Shown here one piece after another: positions 8,226 to 17,102 of a DNA stretch of 44,163 bases. This DNA is from Pseudomonadota bacterium (GTDB lineage: Bacteria; Pseudomonadota; Alphaproteobacteria; Sphingomonadales; Sphingomonadaceae), in assembly GCA_023422695.1 (NCBI GenBank), contig JAFAGN010000202.1, positions 1 through 44,163 on the forward strand, read 5' to 3'. Under the pieces are notes generated by a model, which ran no database searches, was not told the origin of the DNA, and worked only from the letters and a program-made list of their open reading frames with translations. A program made the translations under genes and the position numbers. How positions within the stretch are numbered: position 1 is the first letter of the stretch; each line of letters begins with the position of its first letter.

Positions 8226-9263
8226 TCAACCCGCCGAATGCGCCGCTGCGATCATGTCGAGCGCCACATCGACGATCATGTCTTCCTGCCCGCCGACCAT
8301 CTTGCGGCGACCGAGTTCGACGAGGATCGCCCGCGTGTCGAGACCATGGTCCGCCGCAGCCTTTTCGGCGTGGCGCAGGAAACTGGAATAGACCCCCGCA
8401 TAGCCCAGCGTCAGCGTTTCGCGATCGACGCGCACCGGTCGATCCTGCAACGGACGGACAAGGTCTTCGGCGGCGTCCATCAGCGCATAAAGATCGCAGC
8501 CATGATTCCACCCCTGCACGCCCGCCGCCGCAATGAACACTTCGAGCGGAGCATTGCCCGCCCCTGCCCCCATGCCTGCCAGCGACGCATCCACACGGAC
8601 CGCGCCATTCTGCACCGCGACGATGCTGTTCGCGACGCCGAGGCTGAGATTGTGGTGCGCGTGGACCCCGCGCTGCGTCTCGGGCTTGAGGACGCGGTCA
8701 TACGCCTGTAGCCGCGCCGCATATTGATCCATCGTCATCGCCCCGCCGCTGTCGGTGACATAGACGCAGTGCGCGCCATAGCTTTCCATCAGCTGGGCCT
8801 GTTGCGCCAGCGCCTCGGGCGCCGACATATGGCTCATCATCAGAAAGCCCGACACATCCATGCCGATGCCGCGCGCAAAGTCGATATGTTGCTTCGCGAC
8901 ATCGGCCTCGGTGCAGTGGGTCGCAATCCGCACCGAGCGCACGCCCAGGTCATAGGCGTGTTTGAGGTCGTGGATGGTGCCGATACCCGGCAGCAGCAAG
9001 GTGGTCAGCACGCTATGTTCGAGCACCTCGGCCACCGCGCCGATCCACTCCCAGTCGGTGTGGGCGCCAAAGCCGTAGTTGAAGCTCGACCCTTGCAGCC
9101 CGTCGCCATGCGCGACCTCGATCGCGTCGACCTTGGCGCGGTCGAGCGCTTTCGCGATCGCCTTCACATGGTCGAGGCCATATTGATGGCGGATCGCGTG
9201 CATCCCGTCACGCAGCGTCACGTCCTGAATATACAGCTTGGTCGTCGCGGGGTCGAAACTCAT
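8226..9263 (-). CDS. nbaI: 4-hydroxy-2-oxovalerate aldolase
   Basis: This DmpG/BphI/MhpE-type pyruvate aldolase splits 4-hydroxy-2-oxovalerate to pyruvate and acetaldehyde, which it channels to its dehydrogenase partner. The 345-residue TIM barrel has the catalytic RDGMH at Arg18, Asp19 and His22, the GDG loop (VAHGDGLQGSS) and the metal ligands HAHHNL near residue 200. A C-terminal communication domain follows. The ATG at 9263 overlaps the stop of the acetaldehyde dehydrogenase gene by 4 bases, as expected for the bifunctional aldolase-dehydrogenase complex. It is the last gene of the long operon. The symbol follows the 2-nitrobenzoate (nba) cluster nomenclature and is functional rather than proven orthology. 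Confidence 0.93.
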   Translation of the reverse strand: MSFDPATTKLYIQDVTLRDGMHAIRHQYGLDHVKAIAKALDRAKVDAIEVAHGDGLQGSSFNYGFGAHTDWEWIGAVAEVLEHSVLTTLLLPGIGTIHDLKHAYDLGVRSVRIATHCTEADVAKQHIDFARGIGMDVSGFLMMSHMSAPEALAQQAQLMESYGAHCVYVTDSGGAMTMDQYAARLQAYDRVLKPETQRGVHAHHNLSLGVANSIVAVQNGAVRVDASLAGMGAGAGNAPLEVFIAAAGVQGWNHGCDLYALMDAAEDLVRPLQDRPVRVDRETLTLGYAGVYSSFLRHAEKAAADHGLDTRAILVELGRRKMVGGQEDMIVDVALDMIAAAHSAG

Positions 9264-10189
9264 GCCGCCAGCCTCCCTGCGATCTTCTCGGCGGTTTTCA
9301 GCGCCGCCGAGGTCATGATGTCGAGGTTGCCGGCATAGGCGGGCAGATAATGCGCCGCCCCCTCGACCTCGAGGAACACGCTGACCTTCAGCCCAGTGAA
9401 GCTGCCGCCCATTTCGGGGATGCGCAGCGGCGCGTTGCTGCCGATGCTCTCGAACTGCACCGCCTGCTTGAGGCGGTAGCCGGGGACGTAGGCTTGCACC
9501 TCGGCGACCATGTCCGCCACGCTCTTGGCGATCGCCGCCCGGTCGCCGTCGTCGCAAAGGCAATAGACGGTGTCGCGCATGATCAGCGGCGGTTCGGCGG
9601 GGTTGAGCACGATGATCGCCTTCCCCCGCGTCGCGCCGCCGACCTTCACGATCGCCTCGCTCGTCGTCTCGGTAAACTCGTCGATGTTGGCACGCGTGCC
9701 GGGCCCGGCGCTTTTCGAGGCGATCGAGGCGACGATCTCGCCATAATGCACCTTCGCGACGCGGTTCACCGCCGCAACGATCGGGATCGTCGCCTGTCCG
9801 CCGCAGGTCACCATATTGACGTTCGGCGCATCGAGGTGCGCATCGCCGTTGACAGGCGGAATCGTATAGGGGCCGATCGCCGCCGGGGTCAGGTCGACCA
9901 CCCGCTTGCCATGTGCAATCAGCACCTCGCTATGGCGCTGGTGCGCGCCTGCCGAGGTGGCGTCGAACACGATGCCAATATCGGCAAAGCCCGGCATCGC
10001 GATCAGCCCGTCGAGCCCTTCCGCGGTGGTCGGCACGCCGAGCCGTTCGGCGCGCTTCAGCCCGTCGCTCTCGGGGTCGATCCCGACGAAAGCTCCCATC
10101 TCGAGCACCTCCGACAGCCGCAGGATCTTGATCATCAGGTCGGTCCCGATGTTGCCCGATCCGATGATCGCAACCTTGGTCTTGCTCAT
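9260..10189 (-). CDS. nbaJ: Acylating acetaldehyde dehydrogenase
   Basis: This DmpF/BphJ-type enzyme oxidises acetaldehyde to acetyl-CoA with NAD and CoA. The 309-residue protein has the Rossmann motif GSGNIG at 10-15 and the catalytic Cys129 in VTCGGQATIP. The start is ATG at 10189 (MSKTKVAIIG); it overlaps the hydratase stop by 4 bases upstream and the aldolase start by 4 bases downstream. Together with the aldolase it forms the end of the meta-cleavage route, delivering pyruvate and acetyl-CoA to central metabolism. Confidence 0.94.
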   Translation of the reverse strand: MSKTKVAIIGSGNIGTDLMIKILRLSEVLEMGAFVGIDPESDGLKRAERLGVPTTAEGLDGLIAMPGFADIGIVFDATSAGAHQRHSEVLIAHGKRVVDLTPAAIGPYTIPPVNGDAHLDAPNVNMVTCGGQATIPIVAAVNRVAKVHYGEIVASIASKSAGPGTRANIDEFTETTSEAIVKVGGATRGKAIIVLNPAEPPLIMRDTVYCLCDDGDRAAIAKSVADMVAEVQAYVPGYRLKQAVQFESIGSNAPLRIPEMGGSFTGLKVSVFLEVEGAAHYLPAYAGNLDIMTSAALKTAEKIAGRLAA

Positions 10190-10980
10190 GCGCGCGTTCC
10201 GTAAGTGAAGCTGCAGGACCCGATGCCCGCGATGCGCGCCTCGACATGATCGCCCGGCGTCAACGCGACCATCGGCCCCAGCGCCCCGGCCAGCAGAATG
10301 TCGCCCGCCTCGAGCGGCTCGCCGCGCCCCGCCAGCGTCTGCGCCAGCCACGCCGCGGCATTGAGCGGGTTGCCGAGCGCCGCGGCGCCGACACCGGTCG
10401 ATGCGATCTTGCCGCCGACCTCCATCTCCATCGCCGCGCCTTCGAGGTCGAGGCCTTCGAGCGCCAGCCCGGTATCGGACAGCACGAAGAAAGCCGACGA
10501 GCCATTATCGGCGACCGTATCGGCGAAGGTGATTTTCCAGTCGGCGATGCGGCTGTCGACGATCTCGATCGCCGCATGGACGCTGGCGACCGCCGCGGCA
10601 ACTTGCGCGACCGTCGTGTCCACATCGGGCAGATCGGCGCCAAGTATGAACGCAATCTCGGCCTCGGCCTTCGGCTGCAGCGCCTTCGCCGGGTCAAGCG
10701 ACCCGCCGTCGGCCACCCGCATGTCATCGAACAACACGCCGAAATCCGGCTGATCGACGCCCAGCTGGACCTGCACCGCCTTCGCGGTCAGCCCCGCCTT
10801 GCGCCCGACGATCCGCCGCCCCTGCGCTTCCCAGAAGCGCGTGTTGATCGTCTGCACCGCATAGGCGCCGTCCACATCGGTGGGCTCCAGCACATCGCGC
10901 AACGGCGCAATCGCGCCGCCCGAATAGGCATCGCGCAAACGCCGCGCGGCACTATTGTAAACATCCACCACGCGCGTCAC
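10186..10980 (-). CDS. nbaH: 2-oxopent-4-enoate hydratase
   Basis: This DmpE/MhpD-type member of the hydratase/decarboxylase family adds water to 2-hydroxypenta-2,4-dienoate, giving 4-hydroxy-2-oxovalerate. The 264-residue protein has the hydratase-specific GRKAGLT...VQVQLGVDQPDFGVLFDDM pattern and the metal-binding AEAEIAFILG. This distinguishes it from the decarboxylase paralogue at 11956-12735, which has KMGFTS...QMG. The start is GTG at 10980, overlapping the upstream 3HAO stop (GTGA). Longer upstream frames are antisense artefacts within the 3HAO gene. Confidence 0.9.
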   Translation of the reverse strand: MTRVVDVYNSAARRLRDAYSGGAIAPLRDVLEPTDVDGAYAVQTINTRFWEAQGRRIVGRKAGLTAKAVQVQLGVDQPDFGVLFDDMRVADGGSLDPAKALQPKAEAEIAFILGADLPDVDTTVAQVAAAVASVHAAIEIVDSRIADWKITFADTVADNGSSAFFVLSDTGLALEGLDLEGAAMEMEVGGKIASTGVGAAALGNPLNAAAWLAQTLAGRGEPLEAGDILLAGALGPMVALTPGDHVEARIAGIGSCSFTYGTRA

Positions 10981-11516
10981 CCCTCCGCCTGCGGCACATG
11001 CTTGCCGGGATGCACCGCGCCGCAATGACCGCAGGTGCGCAGCTCTTCGCTGGCATAAAAGGCGGCGAACAGCGGCGGCAGATCGCGGACGATGCTTTTC
11101 AGCTGCACCTCGACGCGGTGGACGATGTGGCCACAATCGTCGCAATACCATTGAAAGGCGTCGATCATCCCGTCGGGCCGCTTGCGCTCGATCACCAGCC
11201 CGACGCTGCCCGCGACCGGACGCTGCGGCGAATGCGGGACGCCCGGTGGCAACAGGAAGATGTCGCCCTCGCGGATCGGCATGTCCTGGGGGCCGTTATC
11301 GGTCCACAGCCGCAGATTCATGTCGCCTTCCAGCTGGAAGAAGAATTCCTCCAGCGGATCGACATGATAATCGGTGCGTTGGTTCGGGCCGCCGACCACG
11401 GTGACGATGAAGTCGGCATCCTCCCAGATCTGCGCATTGCCGACGGGCGGCTTCAGCACATCGCGGTGATCCTCGATCCACTGACGGAAGTTAAAGGGCA
11501 ATCCATAGGTCAGCAT
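10977..11516 (-). CDS. nbaC: 3-hydroxyanthranilate 3,4-dioxygenase
   Basis: This cupin Fe(II) dioxygenase opens the ring of 3-hydroxyanthranilate to 2-amino-3-carboxymuconate 6-semialdehyde (ACMS). The 179 residues match bacterial family members. The catalytic iron ligands are His51, Glu57 and His95; the substrate-binding residues Arg47, Arg99 and Glu110 are present. The second, rubredoxin-like metal site has Cys125, Cys128, Cys162 and Cys165. These positions agree with the well-studied Cupriavidus metallidurans enzyme as I remember it. The gene is 5 bases after the deaminase gene and overlaps the hydratase gene by 4. It defines the substrate of the surrounding operon. Confidence 0.96.
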   Translation of the reverse strand: MLTYGLPFNFRQWIEDHRDVLKPPVGNAQIWEDADFIVTVVGGPNQRTDYHVDPLEEFFFQLEGDMNLRLWTDNGPQDMPIREGDIFLLPPGVPHSPQRPVAGSVGLVIERKRPDGMIDAFQWYCDDCGHIVHRVEVQLKSIVRDLPPLFAAFYASEELRTCGHCGAVHPGKHVPQAEG

Positions 11517-11521
11517 GGGCG

Positions 11522-11959
11522 CTATCCTTTCGTGGTCGCGCGCGGGATGAAGGCGGTGGCCTTGATCTCGATCAGCAAATGCGGGTGGGGAAGCTGGTGG
11601 ACGGCCACCGTCGTGCGCGCCGGCCCTGCTTCATCGAAATATTCGGCGTACACCGCGTTATAGCCGCCGAAGTCATTCATATTGACGAGAAAGCTCGTCA
11701 CATCGACGACGTCGGCCAGCGACCCGCCCGCGTCGATCAGGATCGCGCCGATATTCTCGATCACCGCGCGCGTCTGCTCCCGAATGTCGAGGGTAACGGT
11801 GCCAAGTTCATCCGCCGAAGCACCCGCGAAACTATTGTCGGCGCGGCGCGAGCTGGTGCCCGACACGAACACGAAATCGCCCGCGCGGCGATAGTGCGGA
11901 AAGCGCCCGCGCGGCTGCGCCTTGCCGGGGATGACCCGGCCTTCGCCCGCCCTGCTCAT
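11522..11959 (-). CDS. nbaF: 2-aminomuconate deaminase (RidA/YjgF family)
   Basis: A 145-residue RidA-fold protein: RGRFPHYRRAGDFVFVSGTSSRR, then TRAVIENIGAILIDAGGSLADVVDVTSFLVNM, then IEIKATAFIP. In nba and amn clusters this family member releases ammonia from 2-aminomuconate, giving 4-oxalocrotonate. RidA proteins can be generic imine hydrolases, but the position between the 3HAO and 4-oxalocrotonate decarboxylase genes makes aminomuconate deaminase the best call. The ATG at 11959 overlaps the decarboxylase stop by 4 bases. Confidence 0.88.
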   Translation of the reverse strand: MSRAGEGRVIPGKAQPRGRFPHYRRAGDFVFVSGTSSRRADNSFAGASADELGTVTLDIREQTRAVIENIGAILIDAGGSLADVVDVTSFLVNMNDFGGYNAVYAEYFDEAGPARTTVAVHQLPHPHLLIEIKATAFIPRATTKG

Positions 11960-12735
11960 GCTTCACCTCCCGCAATCGTGAAACCGACGCGGCCCAGATG
12001 GCCGGCATCGAGCGACACCGTGCGCGCCGACCCGATCGCCGCCGCCGCGGTCGCGCCGCCCAGCATGATCGTCCAGCCGGGCTCCAGCGTCAGCCCCGCC
12101 GCCCCCGCCAGCCGCGCCGCGGCGACCAGCGAGCGGATCGGATCGCCCAGGATCGCCGCGCTCGATCCGGTTTCGACGACGACGTCATCGACGCGCATCG
12201 CCATCGCGACATCGGCAATGTCGGTGTCGTCGGGCAGCCAGGGACCGACGACAAAGGCCGATGACGACGCATTGTCGGCGACCACATCGCCCAGCGCGAA
12301 GCGGAAATTTTCATAGCGGCTGTCGATGATCTCCAGCGCCGCGGCGACCGCATCGACCGCCGCCAGCGCGTCCTCGCGCGTCACATCGCCCACCAGCGGC
12401 GCGTTCAAGCGCACCGCGATCTCGGGCTCGACGCGCGGGTGGATGAAGCGCGCCCGGTCGATCGCAGCGCCGTTCGCGACCACCATGTCCGACGTCAGCC
12501 GCCCCCAGATCTGGTCCTTCAGCCCCATCTGGACCATCTTGGCTTCGCTGGTGAAGCCCATCTTCACCCCGACCAACGTGGCGCCGCGCGCCAGCCGATG
12601 GTCGATCGCGGCGCGCTGGATCGCATAGGCGTCGGCGAGCGACAATTCGCCCTCCTGCCCGGTAATTTGCGGGATCGCCCGCGCCGCGCCGGCGGCGGCG
12701 TCGAGCTTTGCAGCGATTGCAGCAATGTCTGCCAT
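11956..12735 (-). CDS. nbaG: 4-oxalocrotonate (2-oxo-3-hexenedioate) decarboxylase
   Basis: A 259-residue DmpH-type decarboxylase that turns 4-oxalocrotonate into 2-oxopent-4-enoate. The decarboxylase signature GVKMGFTSEAKMVQMG is near residue 56 and RVEPEIAVRL near 100, with the Mg ligands E-x-E. This separates it from the hydratase paralogue two genes downstream; in related pathways the two proteins form a complex. The ATG at 12735 follows an AGGAT ribosome binding site, 9 bases after the preceding dehydrogenase stop. Confidence 0.9.
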   Translation of the reverse strand: MADIAAIAAKLDAAAGAARAIPQITGQEGELSLADAYAIQRAAIDHRLARGATLVGVKMGFTSEAKMVQMGLKDQIWGRLTSDMVVANGAAIDRARFIHPRVEPEIAVRLNAPLVGDVTREDALAAVDAVAAALEIIDSRYENFRFALGDVVADNASSSAFVVGPWLPDDTDIADVAMAMRVDDVVVETGSSAAILGDPIRSLVAAARLAGAAGLTLEPGWTIMLGGATAAAAIGSARTVSLDAGHLGRVGFTIAGGEA

Positions 12736-12744
12736 GGGATCCTC

Positions 12745-14223
12745 TTACAGCTTCACACAGATATTGGTCGGCTCGGAATAAAAGCCCAGCGAATGTTCAC
12801 CGCCCTCACGCCCGATCCCCGACAATTTCATGCCCCCGAATGGCGTCCGCAAGTCGCGCAGGAACCATTCATTGACCCAGACGATGCCCGTTTCCATCTG
12901 CGCAGCGACGCGGTGCGCGCGCCCGACATCGCGCGTCCAGATCGCCGCTGCCAGACCATAAGCGCTGTTGTTCGCGAGCTCGATGACCTCGTCCTCGCGG
13001 TCGAACGGCGCGATGTGGCAGACCGGCCCGAAAATCTCTTCGCGCACGCAGCGCGCGTCGGGGCCGAGTCCGGTCAGGATCGTCGGCTGAACGAACGCGC
13101 CTTGGTCGAGCGCACTCCCGAACGCCGGCACCCCGCCGCCGGTCACCACCGTCGCACCCTCGTCGCGCGCGAGTTGGTAATAGCCGAGCACCTTTTCGCG
13201 ATGGCCATGCGAGATCAGTGGCCCCATGTCGGCACCCGACCAGGGATCACCGATCGTCAGCGCCTCGGCGCGTTCGGCCAGCGCCTTCACGAAACGGTCG
13301 AATATCGGCCGCTCGACATAGACGCGCTCGGTGCACAGGCACACCTGCCCGCAGTTGGAAAAGACCGACCGCACCGTCCCCGCCACCGCTTCGTCGAAAT
13401 CGCAGTCGGCAAAGACCAGCGCGGCATTCTTGCCGCCCAGTTCGAACGACACCGGCTTCACTCCGGCCGCCGCCACACGCATGATCGCGCCGCCGGTCGC
13501 CGATTCCCCGGTGAAGGTGATCGCGTCGATGTCGGGGTTGGCGGTCAGCCACTCGCCGGTGGAAGCCGCGCCGAAACCATGGACCAGGTTGAACACCCCC
13601 GGCGGGACGCCAGCCTCATCCATCACCTCGGCGAGCAGCGTCGCGGTCGATGGCGTTTCCTCGCTGGGCTTCACCACCACGACATTGCCGCAGACGAGTG
13701 CCGGGGCGACCTTCCATGTCATCAGCAGCAGCGGCAGGTTCCACGGCGAAATGATCGCGACGACCCCCAATGGCCGCGCAATCGCATAGTTGATCGCGCT
13801 GCGCCCGTCGGGCAATTCAGTGCGGAAACTCGGCATCGCGCGCGCCTCGGCCAGCCCGGCAAAGGCACGGAAATTGGCGGCGCCGCGCGGAATGTCGATC
13901 GTTCGCGCCTGATGCAGCGACTTGCCGGTGTCGGCGATCTCGGCCGCGGCAAATTCGTCGAAGCGCGCCTCGATCCCTTCGGCAACGCGGACGAGCAGCT
14001 TGCACCGCTCGGCCTGCGACATCTTGCCCCACGGCCCTTTCAGCGCCCGCCGCGCGGCGGCAACGGCGCGGTCGACCATCGGCTGGTCGGCCAGCGCGAC
14101 GCGCGCCACAACCTCGCCGGTGACGGGGTTCACATTGTCGAAATGCGCGCCGGTCGCGACAAAATCCCCATCGACATAGTTCAGGATGTCGCGGCTCGCG
14201 AAAGGATAAGCGACGTCGCTCAT
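12745..14223 (-). CDS. nbaE: 2-aminomuconate 6-semialdehyde dehydrogenase
   Basis: A 492-residue NAD-dependent aldehyde dehydrogenase of the XylG/AmnC/NbaE branch, oxidising 2-aminomuconic semialdehyde to 2-aminomuconate. Catalytic residues are Asn162 (SPWNLPLLL), Glu261 (FELGGKNAA) and Cys295 within NCGQVCLCTERVYVERP, the pattern typical of muconic semialdehyde dehydrogenases. It overlaps the alpha/beta hydrolase stop by 4 bases and is followed after 9 bases by the decarboxylase. Substrate assignment rests on its neighbours, 3HAO and aminomuconate deaminase, and on the ACMSD gene nearby. Confidence 0.92.
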   Translation of the reverse strand: MSDVAYPFASRDILNYVDGDFVATGAHFDNVNPVTGEVVARVALADQPMVDRAVAAARRALKGPWGKMSQAERCKLLVRVAEGIEARFDEFAAAEIADTGKSLHQARTIDIPRGAANFRAFAGLAEARAMPSFRTELPDGRSAINYAIARPLGVVAIISPWNLPLLLMTWKVAPALVCGNVVVVKPSEETPSTATLLAEVMDEAGVPPGVFNLVHGFGAASTGEWLTANPDIDAITFTGESATGGAIMRVAAAGVKPVSFELGGKNAALVFADCDFDEAVAGTVRSVFSNCGQVCLCTERVYVERPIFDRFVKALAERAEALTIGDPWSGADMGPLISHGHREKVLGYYQLARDEGATVVTGGGVPAFGSALDQGAFVQPTILTGLGPDARCVREEIFGPVCHIAPFDREDEVIELANNSAYGLAAAIWTRDVGRAHRVAAQMETGIVWVNEWFLRDLRTPFGGMKLSGIGREGGEHSLGFYSEPTNICVKL

Positions 14224-15047
14224 GCCGCGCCCCCGACCGGCACATAGCCCGCGGTATTGCTGTGGACGGCACCGCCCTTGCCGACATGCCCTGCCATCTG
14301 CAGCAACGAGAGGATCGTGTCGTTGAACTGCACCGGTTGTTCCAGAAATGCAGAATGCCCGGCTTCATTGACCTCGACCAGGAACGATCCGGCGACTTCG
14401 GCCTGAACCAGCCGCACCGCATCGACCGGAAACAGCGGATCTTCGACGCCGCACAGAAACAGGACCGGAAACCCCTTGCCGCCAAGGTCCGCTGCCGGTC
14501 GCGCGTCAAACCGACCGGTCAAGCTGTGGCGATCGACCGCATTGAAGCTGGCGATCTGCGCATAGAGCGCCGCGAGTTCGCGCGGCGCGGCGCCGCCAAG
14601 GACACGTTCGATCTGCCCCATCGCCGCAGTGCTCGTCCGCGCCGCATCCATGATCGCCTTGACCTCGCCCGTCTCGACCAGCCCGTGCAGACTGTCACAG
14701 ATCGCCAACGCGGCGACCCGTTCCGGCGCACGATGGGCAAAACCAATGCAAGTTCCCGCCCCCATCGACTGGCCGACCAGCGCCACCTTCGCTTCGCTCA
14801 GATGGTCGAGCAGCGCCGTCAGGTCATCGACAAAAGCATCGCGCCCGCGTCCATCCAGATCGCGCGACAGGCCAAAGCCGCGATGGTCGAACAATATAAC
14901 CCGGTTCGACCGCGCCAGCGCATCGATCTGGCGATACCAGATCGCATGATTGCCGCCGATGCCGTGCGCCAGCACGACCGCCGGACCCTGCCCATGAACC
15001 TGCCAATAGATTTCGGCGCCCGCGGCCTTCAGAACCCCGCTGTCCAT
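14220..15047 (-). CDS. Alpha/beta hydrolase, substrate unknown
   Basis: A 275-residue cytosolic alpha/beta hydrolase. The nucleophile elbow is GQSMGAG, the acid is in CGVEDPLFP and the histidine in NEAGHSAF. The oxyanion-forming HG motif (LAHGIGGN) is near residue 30. The sequence resembles meta-cleavage-product hydrolases and enol-lactonases. The 3-hydroxyanthranilate lower pathway needs no such step, so it probably acts on an upstream substrate such as an amide, ester or C-C bond of a larger aromatic. The start is ATG at 15047, sharing one base with the ATPase stop (TGATG). Confidence 0.85.
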   Translation of the reverse strand: MDSGVLKAAGAEIYWQVHGQGPAVVLAHGIGGNHAIWYRQIDALARSNRVILFDHRGFGLSRDLDGRGRDAFVDDLTALLDHLSEAKVALVGQSMGAGTCIGFAHRAPERVAALAICDSLHGLVETGEVKAIMDAARTSTAAMGQIERVLGGAAPRELAALYAQIASFNAVDRHSLTGRFDARPAADLGGKGFPVLFLCGVEDPLFPVDAVRLVQAEVAGSFLVEVNEAGHSAFLEQPVQFNDTILSLLQMAGHVGKGGAVHSNTAGYVPVGGAA

Positions 15048-15796
15048 CACAATACCCCCATCAATTTGCTGAGCCGCACGACATAGTCGCCGAACGCCGG
15101 ATCCTCGCGGGCGACGCTGGGATCGCGCGGGCGCGGCAAGTCGATGCGGACATCCTCGACGATCGTCCCCGGCCGTTCGGACATCACCAGCACCCGATCG
15201 GACAGCAGTACCGCCTCGGAAATGCTGTGGGTGACGAGCACCACGGTCTTACAGTCGCGCTGCCAGATGCGCAGCAATTCCATATTGAGCCGGTCGCGGG
15301 TCAATGCGTCGAGCGCGCCGAAGGGTTCGTCCATCAGTAGCACCTGCGGACCCCGCACCAGCGCCTGCCCGATCGCGACACGGTGCCGCATCCCGCCCGA
15401 CAACTGGTGCGGATGGCTGGCCTCGAACCCGGTCAGGCCCAGCGTTTCGATCAGATCGGCGAACGCTGCGTCGCTGGGCCGCTGCACCGCCGCGTCGAGA
15501 TCGACCCCGAGCAACAGATTGTCGCGGACATTGAGCCAGGGCAGCAGGTTCGACGTCTGGAACACAAATCCCATCTCGGGCGCGGGCGTCGTCACTTCGG
15601 CGCCGTTGAAACGGATGCTGCCATCCTCGAACGGCGTCAATCCGGCGATCAGGCGCAGCAATGTACTCTTACCGCAGCCCGAGGGGCCAAGCACCGAGAC
15701 AAATTCCGCCGCACCGATGTCGGCGCTGACATTGCCGAGCACCCGCAGGTCGCCGAACGTCTTGCCGACGTCCGCCATCGAAATCACCGCGCTCAT
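15047..15796 (-). CDS. ABC importer ATPase (SsuB/TauB type)
   Basis: A 249-residue ATP-binding subunit. Walker A is GPSGCGKST near residue 43, the Q-loop is FVFQTSNLLPW, the signature is LSGGMRHRVAIGQAL, Walker B is LLMDEPFGALD and the H-loop is LVTHSISEA. This is the nitrate/sulfonate/taurine (NitT/TauT) ABC class, matching the permease and SsuA/TauA-like binding protein in the same operon. It overlaps the permease stop by 4 bases. The substrate is probably an anionic aromatic or precursor of the pathway, not a sulfonate, since no ssuD or tauD lies nearby. Confidence 0.92.
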   Translation of the reverse strand: MSAVISMADVGKTFGDLRVLGNVSADIGAAEFVSVLGPSGCGKSTLLRLIAGLTPFEDGSIRFNGAEVTTPAPEMGFVFQTSNLLPWLNVRDNLLLGVDLDAAVQRPSDAAFADLIETLGLTGFEASHPHQLSGGMRHRVAIGQALVRGPQVLLMDEPFGALDALTRDRLNMELLRIWQRDCKTVVLVTHSISEAVLLSDRVLVMSERPGTIVEDVRIDLPRPRDPSVAREDPAFGDYVVRLSKLMGVL

Positions 15797-16548
15797 GCCG
15801 CCCGCCACCAGATGAAGCGTTCCCAATAGGCGACGCTGTAGAAAAGAATGAGCGACATCAAAGTCACCGCGATCAACGCCGCAAAGGTCAGCGTCGTGTG
15901 GCCCGACCCCGATGCGGTCAGGATCAAATTGCCCAGCCCGTCGTTCGATCCGACGAACTCGCCGACGACCGCGCCGATCACCGCGAGCGGCATCGCGACC
16001 TTGCAGCCGTCGAGAAAGCTCGGCAGCGCCGCGGGAACGCGCAGCCGCCAGAAGCTTTGCATCGGGGTCGCGCGCAGCGCCCGGAAATGTTCTTCCAGAT
16101 GCGCGGGGGTGCTGGCGAGACCGCCGAGCGTCGAGATGATGATCGGGAAAAAGGCGAACAGGAACGCCATGATCAGCTTCGACGTCAGTCCATAGCCGAA
16201 CCAGACGACGATCAGCGGCGCGAGCCCGATCTTGGGAATGCTCTGCAATGCGACGAACAGCGGATAGACGGTACGTTTCGCAGTGCGCGAGAAATAGATG
16301 AGCGCCGCGATCGGCACACCGAGCGCCACAGCGATGATGAAACCCCAGAACACCTCGGTCAGCGTCACCAGGCTTTGCGCCAATATCGGCGCGCGCGATT
16401 GCCACAGCTCGGCGAGGATCGCGCTGGGCGGCGGCAACAGATAGGACTGCACCCCCGACCAGCGCACGCCGAATTCCCAGGCAAGACCGAGGAGCAGGAA
16501 AAAGCCGATGCTGATCGCATGGTCGCGAGTGACGGAGGGCGCGCTCAT
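15793..16548 (-). CDS. ABC importer permease (SsuC/TauC type)
   Basis: A 251-residue inner-membrane permease with about six transmembrane helices. It has the BPD-transport EAA loop (EHFRALRATPMQSFWRLRVPAALPSFLDG) and typical NitT/TauT class features (PLIVVWFGYGLTSKL, FVGSNDGLGNLI). The ATG at 16548 overlaps the upstream VOC dioxygenase stop by 4 bases, and its stop overlaps the ATPase start by 4. A VOC gene sits between the binding protein and the permease, showing that importer and enzymes are integrated in one operon. Confidence 0.92.
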   Translation of the reverse strand: MSAPSVTRDHAISIGFFLLLGLAWEFGVRWSGVQSYLLPPPSAILAELWQSRAPILAQSLVTLTEVFWGFIIAVALGVPIAALIYFSRTAKRTVYPLFVALQSIPKIGLAPLIVVWFGYGLTSKLIMAFLFAFFPIIISTLGGLASTPAHLEEHFRALRATPMQSFWRLRVPAALPSFLDGCKVAMPLAVIGAVVGEFVGSNDGLGNLILTASGSGHTTLTFAALIAVTLMSLILFYSVAYWERFIWWRAA

Positions 16549-17102
16549 TGGCCGTCCTCCTTGTCGATCAGCGACTGGATGCGCGCTGGCGGCGGCACCA
16601 GAAAATGTTCGAGATGCCAGCGGTCAAAGGTTTCCAGCTGTTTGCCGTCCCACACCGACGGCGTGTAGGGATGATCGGCATCGATCCGGGTCATGTCGGT
16701 ATAGAATTCGACATTGTTGCCGTCGGGATCGCGGAACACCAGAAAGCTGTTCGCGCCGGGGCCGTGCTTGCCAATGCCGCGGTCGATGGTGATGCCGCGG
16801 GCGACCAGCATCGCGGCGACCCGCTCCATCTCCTCCATCGTTTCGAGGCGATAGGAAAAATGCTCGACCGCCGGGAAATGCCCCTCGGGCGTCGCAACAT
16901 GGCCGGGCGGCAGTTGCAGCAGCGCCAGATCGTGATGGTCCTCCCCCGCGCGCAGGAACACCATCTGGTGGTCGATCCAGTCGGACACTTCGAGGCCCAT
17001 CACCTCGGTGTAAAAGGCCAGCGAACGGTCGATGTCGCGCACCTTCAGGACCAGATGGCCCAGCCGTGTCGGCCGTGGGCGATAGGCGGCGGGATCGGTC
17101 AT
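16545..17102 (-). CDS. Single-domain extradiol-type VOC dioxygenase
   Basis: A protein of about 185 residues resembling the catalytic half of type I extradiol dioxygenases. The metal ligands read as His in RLGHLVLKV, His in VEHFSYRLE and Glu in NNVEFYTDM. The approach RGIGKHGPGANSFLVFRDPDGN is like that of BphC-family enzymes. It could cleave a catechol or aminophenol ring, but 3HAO already opens 3-hydroxyanthranilate, so this enzyme implies a second ring or another substrate. The start is ATG at 17102, sharing a base with the binding-protein stop (TGATG); GTG at 17105 is possible. It is encoded between the importer binding protein and permease. Confidence 0.82.
   Translation of the reverse strand: MTDPAAYRPRPTRLGHLVLKVRDIDRSLAFYTEVMGLEVSDWIDHQMVFLRAGEDHHDLALLQLPPGHVATPEGHFPAVEHFSYRLETMEEMERVAAMLVARGITIDRGIGKHGPGANSFLVFRDPDGNNVEFYTDMTRIDADHPYTPSVWDGKQLETFDRWHLEHFLVPPPARIQSLIDKEDGQ

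Noticed and set aside
12439..14247. 602-codon open frame on the plus strand
   Set aside because: It is exactly opposite the well-supported semialdehyde dehydrogenase gene, with His/Arg/Asp-rich shadow composition and no recognisable motif.
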